Origin: Desulfovibrio sp. G11
GTDB lineage: Bacteria > Desulfobacterota > Desulfovibrionia > Desulfovibrionales > Desulfovibrionaceae
Assembly: GCF_900243745.1 (NCBI RefSeq)
Contig: NZ_LT984798.1
Location: forward strand, 2,040,501-2,104,500
Reading direction: 5' to 3'
Length of the DNA: 64,000 bases
A program made the translations under genes and the position numbers. Below are positions 52,727-62,422 of this stretch, piece by piece (the first letter of the stretch is position 1; every line of letters starts with the position of its first letter). The notes under the pieces are model-generated. The model was not told where the DNA came from. It saw only the letters and a program-made list of their open reading frames with translations, and searched no databases.

Positions 52727-52840
52727 GGCAAAAACATCCTGCCGAAAGGGCGGCTTCCGGCGGCATACAGGCCGTCGTGCAGGCCCGGTATGTGGATGCT
52801 TTGAACATGCGGCAAGATAGTCCGCAATCGTGTTTTCAAT

Positions 52841-52885
52841 ATAACGGGGAGAAACGCTTCTGGCGTTTCTCCCCGTTATCGTTTT
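52841..52885 (+). terminator. Terminator of pdxS-pdxT
   Basis: 17-bp perfect stem ATAACGGGGAGAAACGC with its complement, five-base loop, then CGTTTTT. Confidence 0.92.
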
Positions 52886-53006
52886 TCTCCATTTTGCCGT
52901 CAATGCGCCGCACGTTGTAACATGCCCGGCACCTTATCGCCCAAATACGGGCGCACACTGCCTCATGAACAACGGTTCAACCGCCGGTAAATCCGGGGAG
53001 GCAGCC

Positions 53007-53399
53007 ATGCACGATACTACCATGCTCAAACGGATACAGGCCGAACTGGTCGACGAATTGCGGCGCATGTCCCTGTTGCGCGCAGGCTTTCAGGCCCAGC
53101 ATTTTTCTGATGAAGCAGACGCCGCCAGCCATATGGAGGCGGCGCATATTGCCTGTTGCCGCGCCCGGCGCAGTGTTCAGCGCATCCACGATCTTGAGCG
53201 GTTGCTGCATCTTCTGCGGCACAATGGCCCGCGCCAATGTGTCGATTGCGGTGAGGATATCCCGCTGAAGCGCCTTGTGGCCGCTCCGGGAACTGTGCGC
53301 TGCTTCTCTTGCCAGCAGCAGGAGGAGCGCGCGGCTGCTCCACTGGCGGCGACAGTGCAGCGTGGAACCTGCACAGAATCATGGTCCCTGTTCTGCTGA
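53007..53399 (+). CDS. DksA/TraR-type C4 zinc-finger protein
   Basis: 130 aa. A helical N-terminal part (MHDTTMLKRIQAELVDELRR then a coil to ~75) precedes a DksA-type zinc finger CVDCGEDIPLKRL...RCFSC, the four cysteines spaced as in TraR/DksA. Such proteins enter the secondary channel of RNA polymerase or act as small regulators. It lacks a clear DxxDxA tip, so true DksA activity is uncertain. The start at 53007 follows GGGGAGG; the ATG 14 codons earlier lacks a ribosome site. Confidence 0.82.
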   Translation: MHDTTMLKRIQAELVDELRRMSLLRAGFQAQHFSDEADAASHMEAAHIACCRARRSVQRIHDLERLLHLLRHNGPRQCVDCGEDIPLKRLVAAPGTVRCFSCQQQEERAAAPLAATVQRGTCTESWSLFC

Positions 53400-53841
53400 C
53401 GCCGCAAAATATCAGGATATCCGTATGCAAGGCAATACGGATATGCTCCCTTTGGCTCCGGAACGGAAGCCGTCAGGTCGGGGCGGGGCCGGTGCTCCCC
53501 CCTGCGCCGCCTGGCAGACGGCCTCGGACGTCAGGCGCGGCTCATGCCCCGGCATCGGAGTGGATTTACCGCGCTGGAAAGGGCGGTAGGGCGTTGTGTG
53601 CTTGTAACCACTGACCATCCCGCTCCTGCCATTGAGGCTCGCCATACCGGAAACGCCACAGAAAAAACAGCCTTGCCGCAGACTTCGGCAAGGCTGTTTT
53701 GGCGTGTTTTTCAGGGAAGGGATTTTTTGTTTTTGCCTGCCTCAGGCCGGTTTGCGCGTGAGTCCCGGCATTACCATGCCGGGGTTTCCTGCTGTTGTGG
53801 AAAACACGCCGCGTCATGGCATCGGATGCTCTGTAAACGGC
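53400..53841. other. 442-base convergent gap
   Basis: Between the zinc-finger gene and the chemoreceptor gene. It holds the bidirectional terminator at 53664-53700 and no recognised gene. Confidence 0.45.
53664..53700. terminator. Bidirectional terminator
   Basis: 15-bp stem AAAACAGCCTTGCCG/CGGCAAGGCTGTTTT with a seven-base loop. It can end both the zinc-finger transcript (plus) and the chemoreceptor transcript (minus). Confidence 0.9.
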
Positions 53842-55521
53842 CTAGCGGCCATGATCCTGCTCGAAGTCTTCTTTTTTGAGGTAGGGCAGGTATGTGGGGT
53901 CTGTACCCATAATGTGCTGTACGAGCCAGTCCTTGAGGAAGGTCAGCAGGTCCATGCTCACGGTGGCAGTGCCGGATTTGAGCTGCTCTTCCACTTCGTC
54001 CAGTTTTGCCACAAATTTTCTGTGTATTTTCATATGCTCCGCCGCGCCCAGATAGGCGGTGGCGGTAAACAGTTTTTCTTCATCTGCGAAGTGTGTGGCC
54101 GTATAGTCGCGCAGCTTGCGCAGGATGGCCTGAAGGTCTTCTGAAGTGCGGTTGTGGGCCATGGCCGTGTACAGCTCGTTGATATAGTCAACCAACAGCC
54201 GGTGCTGCCTGTCCACCATGGCCACATGCAGGTCGAGCTTGGGCGTCCACTGGACGAACTTGTCCGAGGTGGCCTGCTCGTAGTCGCCGGTAACCAGTGC
54301 GTTGATGGTCATGTCCAGTCCTTCCATGCCGCTCTGGAAACTCAGCAGGGCCGCGATGAATGTTTCCATGCTGGCGGCCGTCTGTTCCGATATGTGGCGG
54401 ATTTCGCCCATGGTGCCGCTGGTGCCGACGCTTTGCTCGGACTGCTCCTTGACGCTTTTGGCTATGGTCTGGAGATGATCGGCGGTTTCGTTCATGGCAT
54501 GGAGAATATCACGCATGAAGGCCCCGGCCCGCGCGGCCTGTTCGGCGCCGTCCACGCTCAGGCGGGCGGCCCTGTCCACAGTCTGCACATTGATCTGTGT
54601 TTCAGCCTGTATGGCGTGCACGGCTTCTTCCACTTCCTTGGTGGCCCCCATGGTTTTTTCGGCCAGTTTGCGCACCTCGTCGGCCACCACGGCAAAACCC
54701 CGTCCGGCATCTCCGGCACGGGCGGCTTCAATGGCGGCGTTGAGGGCCAACAGGTTGGTCTGGTCGGCCACTTCGTTGATGACTGCCATGACATGACCGA
54801 TGTTGCTGGCTTTTTCTCCCAGTCCGGCCATGGCGGTTTTGAGCTGCACGATAATGTCTTTGAGCTTTTCGATGGAAGACAGTGCGCCTTCCACTTCGCG
54901 TTCACCTGTGGCGGCACTGGCGCTGGAGCGCTGGGCGCTTTCTGAAAGTTCCTGTACCCTGGTTGAAGATTCGAAAGCCGCCTGTGAAACCTCTTCCATG
55001 GCCCGGCTGGTGTCAGTAAGGCTGGCGCGCTGCGACTCAACGCCCTTGCTTACCTCGACGACCAGGCTCGCCAGATCGCGTACCTCGGTGGAAAGATTGC
55101 TGCACACGGTATGCGCCTTGTGCAGGACCATGGCCCCGCGCTCGGATTTGTTGTGCAGCTTCTTTTTTTCTTCTTCAACACTGGCCAGACGCGTTTTGAA
55201 CTCTTCGGCCATGGCGCGCATATCCTTGATGGCCTCGGCGTCTTCCGCCACAACCTGTTCGGCATCGTGCAGGTGGCTGAAGCAGTATTCGGCCCGTTCC
55301 GCCACGTCGCCTTCACGGGCGGGGGCGCCTTCGGCAAAAAGAGCGTCGCTCTGCTCCCGCAGTTTTTTGTCCCCGGCCCTGCGTTTCAACCAAAGGAGCG
55401 CATCCGCCACGGCACAGGCTGCGGCAAAGGCAGGCAGCAGCCATTGCAGGCCTTGCGGTTTTTCCATAAAGACCATGCCGCAGAGAGAACACAATATAAA
55501 GAGTTGCAGTATAATGCCCAT
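53842..55521 (-). CDS. Methyl-accepting chemotaxis protein with C-terminal hemerythrin domain (DcrH-like)
   Basis: 559 aa. Two membrane helices (residues ~3-18 and ~25-46) are joined by only a few residues, so there is no periplasmic sensor and no clear HAMP. The signalling hairpin tip is [23 protein letters not shown] with [15 protein letters not shown] (~248-290). A bacteriohemerythrin domain (~425-550) keeps all di-iron ligands: His440, His477, Glu481, His496, His500, His536 and Asp541. It likely reports cytoplasmic O2 or redox to CheA, as DcrH does in Desulfovibrio vulgaris. Monocistronic. Confidence 0.94.
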   Translation of the reverse strand: MGIILQLFILCSLCGMVFMEKPQGLQWLLPAFAAACAVADALLWLKRRAGDKKLREQSDALFAEGAPAREGDVAERAEYCFSHLHDAEQVVAEDAEAIKDMRAMAEEFKTRLASVEEEKKKLHNKSERGAMVLHKAHTVCSNLSTEVRDLASLVVEVSKGVESQRASLTDTSRAMEEVSQAAFESSTRVQELSESAQRSSASAATGEREVEGALSSIEKLKDIIVQLKTAMAGLGEKASNIGHVMAVINEVADQTNLLALNAAIEAARAGDAGRGFAVVADEVRKLAEKTMGATKEVEEAVHAIQAETQINVQTVDRAARLSVDGAEQAARAGAFMRDILHAMNETADHLQTIAKSVKEQSEQSVGTSGTMGEIRHISEQTAASMETFIAALLSFQSGMEGLDMTINALVTGDYEQATSDKFVQWTPKLDLHVAMVDRQHRLLVDYINELYTAMAHNRTSEDLQAILRKLRDYTATHFADEEKLFTATAYLGAAEHMKIHRKFVAKLDEVEEQLKSGTATVSMDLLTFLKDWLVQHIMGTDPTYLPYLKKEDFEQDHGR

Positions 55522-55621
55522 ATATTTCCGCCTTGGTTTGCTTGCTTATCGGCAATAGTATAATTACTCTTAACAGCAGGAAATGTAAATAAAACCGCAA
55601 AACAGCAAAGAGGTTGATATT

Positions 55622-56251
55622 ATGGATCTTCTCGATTGCAGAGGACTTGCCTGCCCCCAGCCGGTCATCCGTTGCCGCACTGCCGTTGACGGAGGAGCCG
55701 TGGCGCTGGAAGTAGTGGTCGACAATGCACCTGCGCTGGAAAATGTGCAGCGTTTTCTTCACAGTCGCGGCTATACATCTGAAGCTATACAAGAAACCCC
55801 CCAGTGCTGGCGCATCACGGCCGCACTGCATACCGCCGAAAGCGGGCTGTCCGCCGGGGCTGCTCCGGCGGCTTTGTCACGCACCGCAGAAAGTGATGGA
55901 GAGGAAGGGCTGGGTACACAGACCCTTGTTTTGCTGACCACAGAAACCCTGGGGCGAGGTGATGACACCCTGGGTGCGAAACTTATGGAAAATTTTCTGG
56001 CGACACTGCCGGAACTGGGACCACGTCTGTGGCGTCTGGTGCTTGTCAACGGTGGCGTGAAGCTGGCGGCCCGACCGGGTCCGGCGCTTGAGTCGCTGCA
56101 GCGGCTGGCGGCATCGGGTGTTTCCATTCTGGTGTGCGGTGCCTGTCTTGGGCATTACGGCCTGCTGGAGGCCAAGGCCGTGGGGGAAACGTCAAACATG
56201 CTTGATATTGTAACCAGCCTTGATCTTGCGGGTAAGGTCATCAGGCCCTGA
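55622..56251 (+). CDS. yedF: YedF-type selenium-metabolism sulfurtransferase-like protein
   Basis: 209 aa. The N-terminal TusA domain starts MDLLDCRGLACPQPV with the CPxP motif; after a linker (~75-95) comes a DsrE-like domain (LVLLTTETLGRGDDTLGAKLMENFL, and GVSILVCGACLGHYGLLE with a CGAC pair). The two-domain form matches the YedF family that co-occurs with selenium use. It diverges from the hemerythrin chemoreceptor with 100 bases between. GAGG is eight bases before the ATG. Confidence 0.91.
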   Translation: MDLLDCRGLACPQPVIRCRTAVDGGAVALEVVVDNAPALENVQRFLHSRGYTSEAIQETPQCWRITAALHTAESGLSAGAAPAALSRTAESDGEEGLGTQTLVLLTTETLGRGDDTLGAKLMENFLATLPELGPRLWRLVLVNGGVKLAARPGPALESLQRLAASGVSILVCGACLGHYGLLEAKAVGETSNMLDIVTSLDLAGKVIRP

Positions 56252-56292
56252 GCGGCATTGCCCGGCCGACGTGGATCGCGGCGGCAGAACAG

Positions 56293-56325
56293 AAAAAGGC
56301 GGCATGGATCCCATGCCGCCTTTTT
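56293..56325. terminator. Terminator between yedF and the ABC ATPase gene (convergent)
   Basis: 15-bp perfect stem AAAAAGGCGGCATGG/CCATGCCGCCTTTTT with a three-base loop; both orientations have an A/T run. Confidence 0.93.
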
Positions 56326-56484
56326 CGTCCGAGTCATGCGCTCACATCGCCGCGGACTGCATCTCTGGTGATTCTGTCCGGGCGCTGCCTTGTACCCGAT
56401 TTTTGCCATACCTCTTTGCGGGCATGGTGGGACATGGCACAAGAACATGGCTGCATATGGGCAGCCTCGGGCCTGCGCCGGGGT

Positions 56485-57453
56485 TTATGCCTGATTTTTG
56501 TGTAGCCAGCAGACCGCCCGGCGTTTACCCCTAACGAAGTCCGGGGGCATTTTTTCGCTGCATATGGGCATGGCTTTGCCGCAACGGGGATGAAAAGGGC
56601 AGCCCTGAGGCATGGCGCGCAGGGTAGGCACGCTGCCCGGGATGGTGGGCAGGCGGCTGAGCCCGCGTGAAAGCGCGCTGGGGGCGGCCTGAAGCAGACC
56701 CTGGGTGTAGGGGTGCAGCGGGCGGGAAAAAAGCTCCTCCGCCGGGGCGTGTTCCACAAGCCGTCCGGCATACATGACGCCCACGTTGTGGGCCATCTGG
56801 GCGGCTACGCCCAGGTCATGCGTGATGAGCAGCACCGCCATGCCGCGCTGCTGGCTGCGGGAACGCATAAGGCGCAGTATCTGCCCCTGGATGGTGGCGT
56901 CCAACGCTGTGGTCGGCTCGTCTGCCAGCAGCAGGTCCGGGCGGCAGGCAAGGGCCATGGCGATCATCACCCTTTGTCGCATGCCGCCGGAAAGCTGATG
57001 CGGATAATCGGCATAACGGCTTTCGGGCGAAGGAATGCCCACTTCTGCCAGCAGGGCCACGGCTTCTTCACGGGCTTTTGTCCGGTTCATGCCGAGGTGC
57101 AGGCGCAAGGGTTCGGCCACCTGTTCCCCCACCCTGAGCACGGGATTGAGGGATGTCATCGGCTCTTGAAAAACCATGCCCACACGCCGCCCCCGTATGG
57201 CCCGCATTTCGCGGGGGGGCAGTTGCAGCAGGTTCTGCCCGTGCAGCATGATGCTGCCGTCCAGCCGGGCGTTATCCGGCATGAGGCGCAGTATGGCCCG
57301 GGCTGTCAGGCTTTTGCCGCAGCCGGATTCGCCGACAAGGCAGGTGATGCGTCCCTGCTCCAGGCTGAGATTCACATCCCGCACGGCAGGCAGGGGGCCA
57401 TCATCTGTCTGGAATGTGATGGACAGGCTGTCCAGGCGCAACAGAGGCTGCAT
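56485..57453 (-). CDS. Peptide/nickel-type ABC transporter ATPase (OppD/DppD family)
   Basis: 322 aa. Walker A is [10 protein letters not shown], signature [15 protein letters not shown], Walker [13 protein letters not shown], and the C-terminal oligopeptide-binding-associated domain contains [15 protein letters not shown]. It energises uptake of di/oligopeptides or nickel by a binding-protein system. No permease or binding protein is adjacent; the gene stands alone between a terminator and a 317-base gap. A partner OppF-like ATPase would be expected elsewhere. Confidence 0.93.
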   Translation of the reverse strand: MQPLLRLDSLSITFQTDDGPLPAVRDVNLSLEQGRITCLVGESGCGKSLTARAILRLMPDNARLDGSIMLHGQNLLQLPPREMRAIRGRRVGMVFQEPMTSLNPVLRVGEQVAEPLRLHLGMNRTKAREEAVALLAEVGIPSPESRYADYPHQLSGGMRQRVMIAMALACRPDLLLADEPTTALDATIQGQILRLMRSRSQQRGMAVLLITHDLGVAAQMAHNVGVMYAGRLVEHAPAEELFSRPLHPYTQGLLQAAPSALSRGLSRLPTIPGSVPTLRAMPQGCPFHPRCGKAMPICSEKMPPDFVRGKRRAVCWLHKNQA

Positions 57454-57770
57454 TTCTGAAAGAATCCTTTTATGTTAACCGTATGCTGTATGGCCTTGCC
57501 CTTGGCGGAGACCGGAAGTAGCATACGCCTACTGTAACGCTGTGTTGTTTTTGCCACAAGTTTCGCCAGAAAACAGTCCTGAAGCAGAGCAGGTTACCAC
57601 TGCAAATGGTCCACTGCCCTGCGCGGACTTTCCTTGAAAACCCTCGCTGCAAATGCTTGCAGGACGAACTTGTTTCGCCGTCGGGCAGGCATTTCAAGGT
57701 GCGTATGCTCTAACAGAAAAGGGTGGAAAAACAAAAAACCGCTGCCGTATGCCGCTGTGGGCATGGCCGG
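57454..57770. other. 317-base gap without a recognised gene
   Basis: It lies between rdgB and the ABC ATPase, both on the minus strand, so it should hold the ATPase promoter. No clear hairpin or frame is seen. Confidence 0.35.
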
Positions 57771-58400
57771 TTACGCGCCCATAAAGCTCTGCCACTTTGC
57801 CAGAAGCGCGCGCAGGGCGTTGCCCCTGTGGCTGCGGGCATTTTTTTCGTCCCTGGTCAGTTCTGCTGCGGTTTTTTGTATGTCTTTATCAAAAAAGACA
57901 GGGTCATAACCAAAGCCGTTCTGGCCACGCGGGGCATGAAGCAGTGTGCCTTCCCAGTTGCCGCGAACGACCATTTCCGCGCCGTCGGGCCGCACGCAGG
58001 CCATGCAGCTCACAAAGCGGCAACCTCTTTTATTTTCCGGAACATCCGCCAGTTCGTGCAGCAGTTTGCGGATATTGCGGTCATCCCGGCTTTCGTCGGG
58101 CAGGCTTTGCCAGTCGTCGGAATAGCGGGCCGAATAGACGCCGGGCTTGCCGTCCAGGGCGTCCACCTCCAGGCCGGAATCGTCGGCAATGCTCACGAGG
58201 CCGGTCAGGCGGGCTACCTCACGCGCCTTGATGCAGGCGTTTTCTTCAAAAGTTACACCGGTTTCTTCAATTTCACCAATGTGAGGAAAGGCCTCAAGAC
58301 TCAGTACCTCCACACCGAATCGGGCCAGCGGGTCGGCCAGTTCGCGTACTTTCCCCGCATTGTGGGTCGCCAGCACGATACGTATGGGCTGTGTACTCAT
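57771..58400 (-). CDS. rdgB: XTP/dITP diphosphatase (RdgB/HAM1)
   Basis: 209 aa. LATHNAGKVREL is the nucleotide-binding start, GVTFEENACIKA follows, and ADDSGLEVDALDGKPGVYSARYS, FGYDPVFF and SHRGNALRAL are the family signatures. It removes non-canonical purine nucleotides such as ITP and XTP. It lies 33 bases below the DMT exporter gene, on the same strand. Confidence 0.95.
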   Translation of the reverse strand: MSTQPIRIVLATHNAGKVRELADPLARFGVEVLSLEAFPHIGEIEETGVTFEENACIKAREVARLTGLVSIADDSGLEVDALDGKPGVYSARYSDDWQSLPDESRDDRNIRKLLHELADVPENKRGCRFVSCMACVRPDGAEMVVRGNWEGTLLHAPRGQNGFGYDPVFFDKDIQKTAAELTRDEKNARSHRGNALRALLAKWQSFMGA

Positions 58401-58433
58401 ATATGCTCCTTGGCGGCTGTGCCGCAGGTGGTT

Positions 58434-59339
58434 TCAGGCTTTTGCCCTGTGCTGGGGCAGAACCAGCGTGGCGATGATGATGCCGCTGATAACCAGTGCG
58501 CCGCCTGCCAGCTGGGCCGGGGCCACGCGCTCGTGCAGCACAATGCTTGCGGCAATGCCTGCGAAAACAGGCAGACTGTAATAGACCATGCCCGCCCGTA
58601 CCGGGCCGATACGGTCCACAGCAACGGTCCACAGCCAGAACGACAGGGCCGAGCAGCCGATGCCTGCGTAAAGCACGCTTATGACCAGCGTGGCGGACAT
58701 CTGCGGCAGGGGCAGCATAAAGGCTTCAATGGCGGTAAAGGGCAGGGAGTACAGCAAACCCAGGGCAAAGGTGGCTATGCTGAAGCCCATAGGCGAGATG
58801 TCGGGACTGCGCTGGCGTATGAACAGGGAATAGAGGCCGAAGCACAGTACGCCGCCCAGGGCCCACAGATCTCCTTCGTTGAAGCGCAGGTGGGCCAGCC
58901 GGTCCCATTGGCCGCGGCTGACCAGTATGGCTACCCCTGCAAGGACCACGAGCACGCCCGCCATGCGGCGCGGAGAAATCGGTTCGTTGTAGAGCACGCG
59001 TGAAAGTATCAGGATAACCACCGGGGCCGTGGGAACCAGCAGTGCCATATTGATGCTTTCCGTGGTCTGCCCGGCCTTGTACAGAAGGGTATTGAGCAGG
59101 GTGACGCCAAGAATGCCCAAAAGAGAAAGCCCGCGCCAGTTTTTTTTGATGGCGGGCCAGTCAGTGCGCCAGTGCTTTCCGGCAAAGGGCAGCAGAATGA
59201 TCAGGGCGATGAGCCAGCGCCAGAAGTTGCACTGCCAGGGGGGGATAAGCCCCGCCACTGCCCGGGCAACCACAAAGTTTCCAGACCAGATGATGACGGC
59301 CAGAAGGGCGGAGGCATAGCCCGTTACATTTTTTTGCAT
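58434..59339 (-). CDS. EamA/DMT family transporter
   Basis: 301 aa with about ten hydrophobic segments forming two EamA repeats (first ~8-140, beginning ALLAVIIWSGNFVVARAV; second ~150-295, LWALGGVLCFGLYSLFIRQ). Proteins of this kind export amino acids or other metabolites; the substrate is not deducible. The ATG at 59339 (MQKNVTGYAS) is preferred; a TTG four codons earlier is also in frame. Confidence 0.9.
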   Translation of the reverse strand: MQKNVTGYASALLAVIIWSGNFVVARAVAGLIPPWQCNFWRWLIALIILLPFAGKHWRTDWPAIKKNWRGLSLLGILGVTLLNTLLYKAGQTTESINMALLVPTAPVVILILSRVLYNEPISPRRMAGVLVVLAGVAILVSRGQWDRLAHLRFNEGDLWALGGVLCFGLYSLFIRQRSPDISPMGFSIATFALGLLYSLPFTAIEAFMLPLPQMSATLVISVLYAGIGCSALSFWLWTVAVDRIGPVRAGMVYYSLPVFAGIAASIVLHERVAPAQLAGGALVISGIIIATLVLPQHRAKA

Positions 59340-59483
59340 AGTTGTATCCAAACGCGGCGTACTGCACTGTAAGCGGAATAAAACACCGGGCGCCGTTCAT
59401 GCGGCAGCTGATCAATATAGTGCATGTGTGGCGCAAAGGCAAAGTTGTGCATACGTTGTAAAAACGAAGAATTACATGTGTAG

Positions 59484-59512
59484 TTGACAGAGAGGATATA
59501 AAAATTTGTAAT
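59484..59512 (+). promoter_or_regulatory. Sigma-70 promoter of the neuB operon
   Basis: TTGACA (59484-59489) and TGTAAT (59507-59512) with a 17-base spacer, in a markedly AT-rich stretch (about 59460-59530). It is the best consensus promoter in the window. Confidence 0.7.
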
Positions 59513-59612
59513 TATTCAATATGATTATGTGCTGTGCCTCGCTGCGCTGCTTTTCTTTTGCCCGGCAAGGGAGTATACTGAAACCCTAAAATTCACCAGT
59601 GAGGAAATGAGC

Positions 59613-60683
59613 ATGAAACTCATGGATATATTTGCTGTTCCTGCCCCCGAAGTGTGTATTCCCGTCCCCTATGTGATTGCCGAAGCCGGGGTGAACCATG
59701 AGGGCAGCATGGACATTGCCCGCAGGCTCATTGACGAAGCCGCCGAAGGCGGCGCGCAGGCCATCAAGTTTCAGACCTACAAGGCGGGAACCCTGGCCTC
59801 CAAGGATTCTCCGGCCTACTGGGACACCAGCAAGGAACCCACCCGGAGCCAGTACGAGCTGTTTAAAAAGCATGATTCGTTCTGGAAAAATGAATTTGAA
59901 GCTCTCAAAAAATACTGTGATGCGGCGGGCATTGCCTTCATGTCCACGCCGTTTGATGTTGAATCAGCCCATTTTCTCAATGATCTTATGGATGTGTTCA
60001 AGATTTCCTCATCGGATATCACTAACAAGCCCTTTATTCGCATTCTCTGCGATTTCGACAAGCCCATCCTGCTTTCCACAGGTGCGGCCCACCTGCACGA
60101 AATTGCCGAAGCTGTGGAATGGATCGAGGCAAAAGGCAACAAGCTTGCCCTGCTGCATTGTGTGCTCAACTATCCCACGGCAGACGAAAACGCGGCTCTG
60201 GGCATGATTCCGGCTCTCGCCCGCCACTTTCCGCAGCATGCCATCGGCTATTCCGACCACACCCTGCCCAGGGACATGCATATTCTTGAAACAGCCACCC
60301 TGCTGGGCGCCCGAGTGCTTGAGAAGCATTTTACCCACGACAAGTCCCTGCCGGGTAATGACCATTACCACGCTATGGACAAGAATGACCTGCGTCGTTT
60401 CTTTGAAAGGCTTAACGCCACTCTTGCTAGTGTGGGCGACCTGAGCCTGCGCGCCCTGCCGGAAGAAGAACCTGCCAGGCAGCATGCCCGACGCTCTCTG
60501 GTTACGGCGCGGGCCATACCTGCCGGTACGCCTGTCACCGCCGCCGACCTGACATGGAAGCGCCCGGCCCACGGCATCTCGCCGCGTAATTATGACGAGG
60601 TGCTGGGCATGCGCGCCCGCCACGATCTGGCGGAAGACACGGTGCTGCACTGGTCTGATCTGGAAAACGGACACAAGGGTTAA
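59613..60683 (+). CDS. neuB: N-acetylneuraminate synthase family protein (NeuB-like)
   Basis: 356 aa. The TIM barrel opens with YVIAEAGVNHEGSMDIARRLIDEA, followed by IKFQTYKAGTLASKD, FMSTPFDVESAHFL and IGYSDHTLP, and HFTHDKSLPGNDHYHAM holds metal ligands. The C-terminal ~65 residues form an antifreeze-like SAF domain (RSLVTARAIPAGTPVTAADLTWKRP). It condenses a hexosamine derivative with PEP to a nonulosonic acid; the exact sugar (sialic, legionaminic or pseudaminic) is not clear. The ATG at 59613 is eight bases after GAGG. Confidence 0.93.
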   Translation: MKLMDIFAVPAPEVCIPVPYVIAEAGVNHEGSMDIARRLIDEAAEGGAQAIKFQTYKAGTLASKDSPAYWDTSKEPTRSQYELFKKHDSFWKNEFEALKKYCDAAGIAFMSTPFDVESAHFLNDLMDVFKISSSDITNKPFIRILCDFDKPILLSTGAAHLHEIAEAVEWIEAKGNKLALLHCVLNYPTADENAALGMIPALARHFPQHAIGYSDHTLPRDMHILETATLLGARVLEKHFTHDKSLPGNDHYHAMDKNDLRRFFERLNATLASVGDLSLRALPEEEPARQHARRSLVTARAIPAGTPVTAADLTWKRPAHGISPRNYDEVLGMRARHDLAEDTVLHWSDLENGHKG

Positions 60684-60685
60684 TC

Positions 60686-62419
60686 ATGGATCACGGGCGC
60701 AGCATACTCGTTCTTGGGCGCATGCCCCGGGGGGCAGAACCGGAAACGCACCGGCCTGCCGGGCCTTGGTGCTTTGTAGAGCAGGAGGAGTTTTTCCCCG
60801 CCTGGGACAGGCGTTTTACCTTTCCGCCCGAACCGCTGGCGGAAGTGCCCGCCATGGAGCGCGCCTGCCGGCGTGCCAAGGCGCTCTGCGCAGACAGCAT
60901 CGCTCCGCTGGCGGCAGAACTGTGCCCGCACAGCGCCTCGCTGCCCGCCACCTACTGGGAGACTCTTCTGGCCCCGTGGGCCGTGAATATGGCTTCGCAG
61001 ATAGTGGAACGCTGGGACCGGGTCAAAAGCATGGCCGAAGTGTGGGGCAACGATGCCCTGCACGTACCCCTGCTGTCACCGGACTGCCGCTTCACCTTTC
61101 ACACGGAGCCGGACTTCGCCCTGCACGGCGCGCTCGGCCATACCTTTAATCACTGGCTGTTTTCGCGGCTGTTTGAGGCGCTCTTTCATGAAGGATGGCC
61201 GCAAAACTGGACCTGGGAATACCTTGAGCCTGTAAACCGCGAATATGGGGCGGCCAAATGTCTTTCCGGCAAGGAGCGCTTGCGCGGCATACTGCGCAAT
61301 GCCATGCTGCGGCTGCCTTTTCCCCGTCTCAAGGGCGTCAGACTCGGGCAGAGCCTGCGATTTTCGCTGGCCCTGCTGCACAAAAGCCGGGGGCATGACT
61401 GCTCGCAACCGCTTTCATCCTATGGCAGGGCTGCCACGGGATATGACGCGGCACTGCCGGAGCATCTCGACGTCATGGCGCTTTTTCGTGCGGGGATGCC
61501 GCGTTCCCTGAAAAAACTGGACCATCCGAAGCGCCTTTCGCCCGGTATGCTGGCGCCACGCCTGCGCGTAGCCAGCATTCTGGCCTATGAGGATGCAGAA
61601 TACCGGCAAAAGCTCGCTTTTTGGCGCGGGCGAGGCCACAGGCTCATGTATGTGCAGCATGGCGGCAATTACGGCCAGGTGCGTTGCGCCTGTGATACGG
61701 CCGTGGTGGAGTACAGCCAGCATGCTTTTGCCACCTGGGGCTGGAGCGAGCACGGCAGCAGCCGGGGAAATTTTATCCCCCTGCCGTATCCGCAGCTGGC
61801 CCGCATAAAAAAGCGCTGGCACGGCCAGGACGGGCATAACCTGCTCTTCGTGGGGACGGAAATGCCCGCCTATGGCTATCGGCTGGACGCGCATCCTACG
61901 CCGCTGCAGCTGGTGGATTACAGGCGAGACAAGCTGCGCTTTTTTGAATCACTGGAGAAGAGCATACGGGGCAGTTCCCTGTATCGGCCCTATTTTCCGT
62001 TGCCCGGCTCGCTGCGCGATGCGGACTGGCTGCTGGAGCGCATGCCTCAGGTGCGCCTGGCCACGGGGCCTCTGCAGCCGCAGATGCTTGCCTGCCGTCT
62101 GCTGGTCGTGGACCACAACTGCACCACGACCCTTGAGGCTCTGGTCGCCAACGTGCCGACCATTCTGTTCTGGCGGCGCGATGTGTGGCCCGTCACCCCA
62201 CAAAGCGACGCCCTGCTGGACGTGCTTGTCAGGGCGGGTATACTGTACGCCACGCCTGAAGAGGCCGCCGCCAAGGTTGCCGAGGTGTGGGAAGCCCCCC
62301 GCGCATGGTGGAGCCGCACTTCTGTGCAGGACGCCCGCCGCGCCTTTTGCGCCCTGCAGGCTCTTACGCTCAAGGGTGATGAAAACCATTATTGGATCTC
62401 AACGTTGAAGAGTTTATAA
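60686..62419 (+). CDS. LIC12162-family transferase, surface carbohydrate biosynthesis
   Basis: 577 aa. The patterns ENPxxN-like are absent, but the segments LLHKSRGHDCSQPLSSYG, MYVQHGGNYGQV, TWGWSEHG and LLVVDHNCTTTLEALVANVPTILFW match the LIC12162 family of putative transferases, glycosyltransferase-B-like at the C-terminus. The family sits in O-antigen and flagellin glycan loci. It is two bases after neuB, so it probably transfers or assembles the nonulosonic acid product. The acceptor is unknown. Confidence 0.75.
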   Translation: MDHGRSILVLGRMPRGAEPETHRPAGPWCFVEQEEFFPAWDRRFTFPPEPLAEVPAMERACRRAKALCADSIAPLAAELCPHSASLPATYWETLLAPWAVNMASQIVERWDRVKSMAEVWGNDALHVPLLSPDCRFTFHTEPDFALHGALGHTFNHWLFSRLFEALFHEGWPQNWTWEYLEPVNREYGAAKCLSGKERLRGILRNAMLRLPFPRLKGVRLGQSLRFSLALLHKSRGHDCSQPLSSYGRAATGYDAALPEHLDVMALFRAGMPRSLKKLDHPKRLSPGMLAPRLRVASILAYEDAEYRQKLAFWRGRGHRLMYVQHGGNYGQVRCACDTAVVEYSQHAFATWGWSEHGSSRGNFIPLPYPQLARIKKRWHGQDGHNLLFVGTEMPAYGYRLDAHPTPLQLVDYRRDKLRFFESLEKSIRGSSLYRPYFPLPGSLRDADWLLERMPQVRLATGPLQPQMLACRLLVVDHNCTTTLEALVANVPTILFWRRDVWPVTPQSDALLDVLVRAGILYATPEEAAAKVAEVWEAPRAWWSRTSVQDARRAFCALQALTLKGDENHYWISTLKSL

Positions 62420-62422
62420 CAC

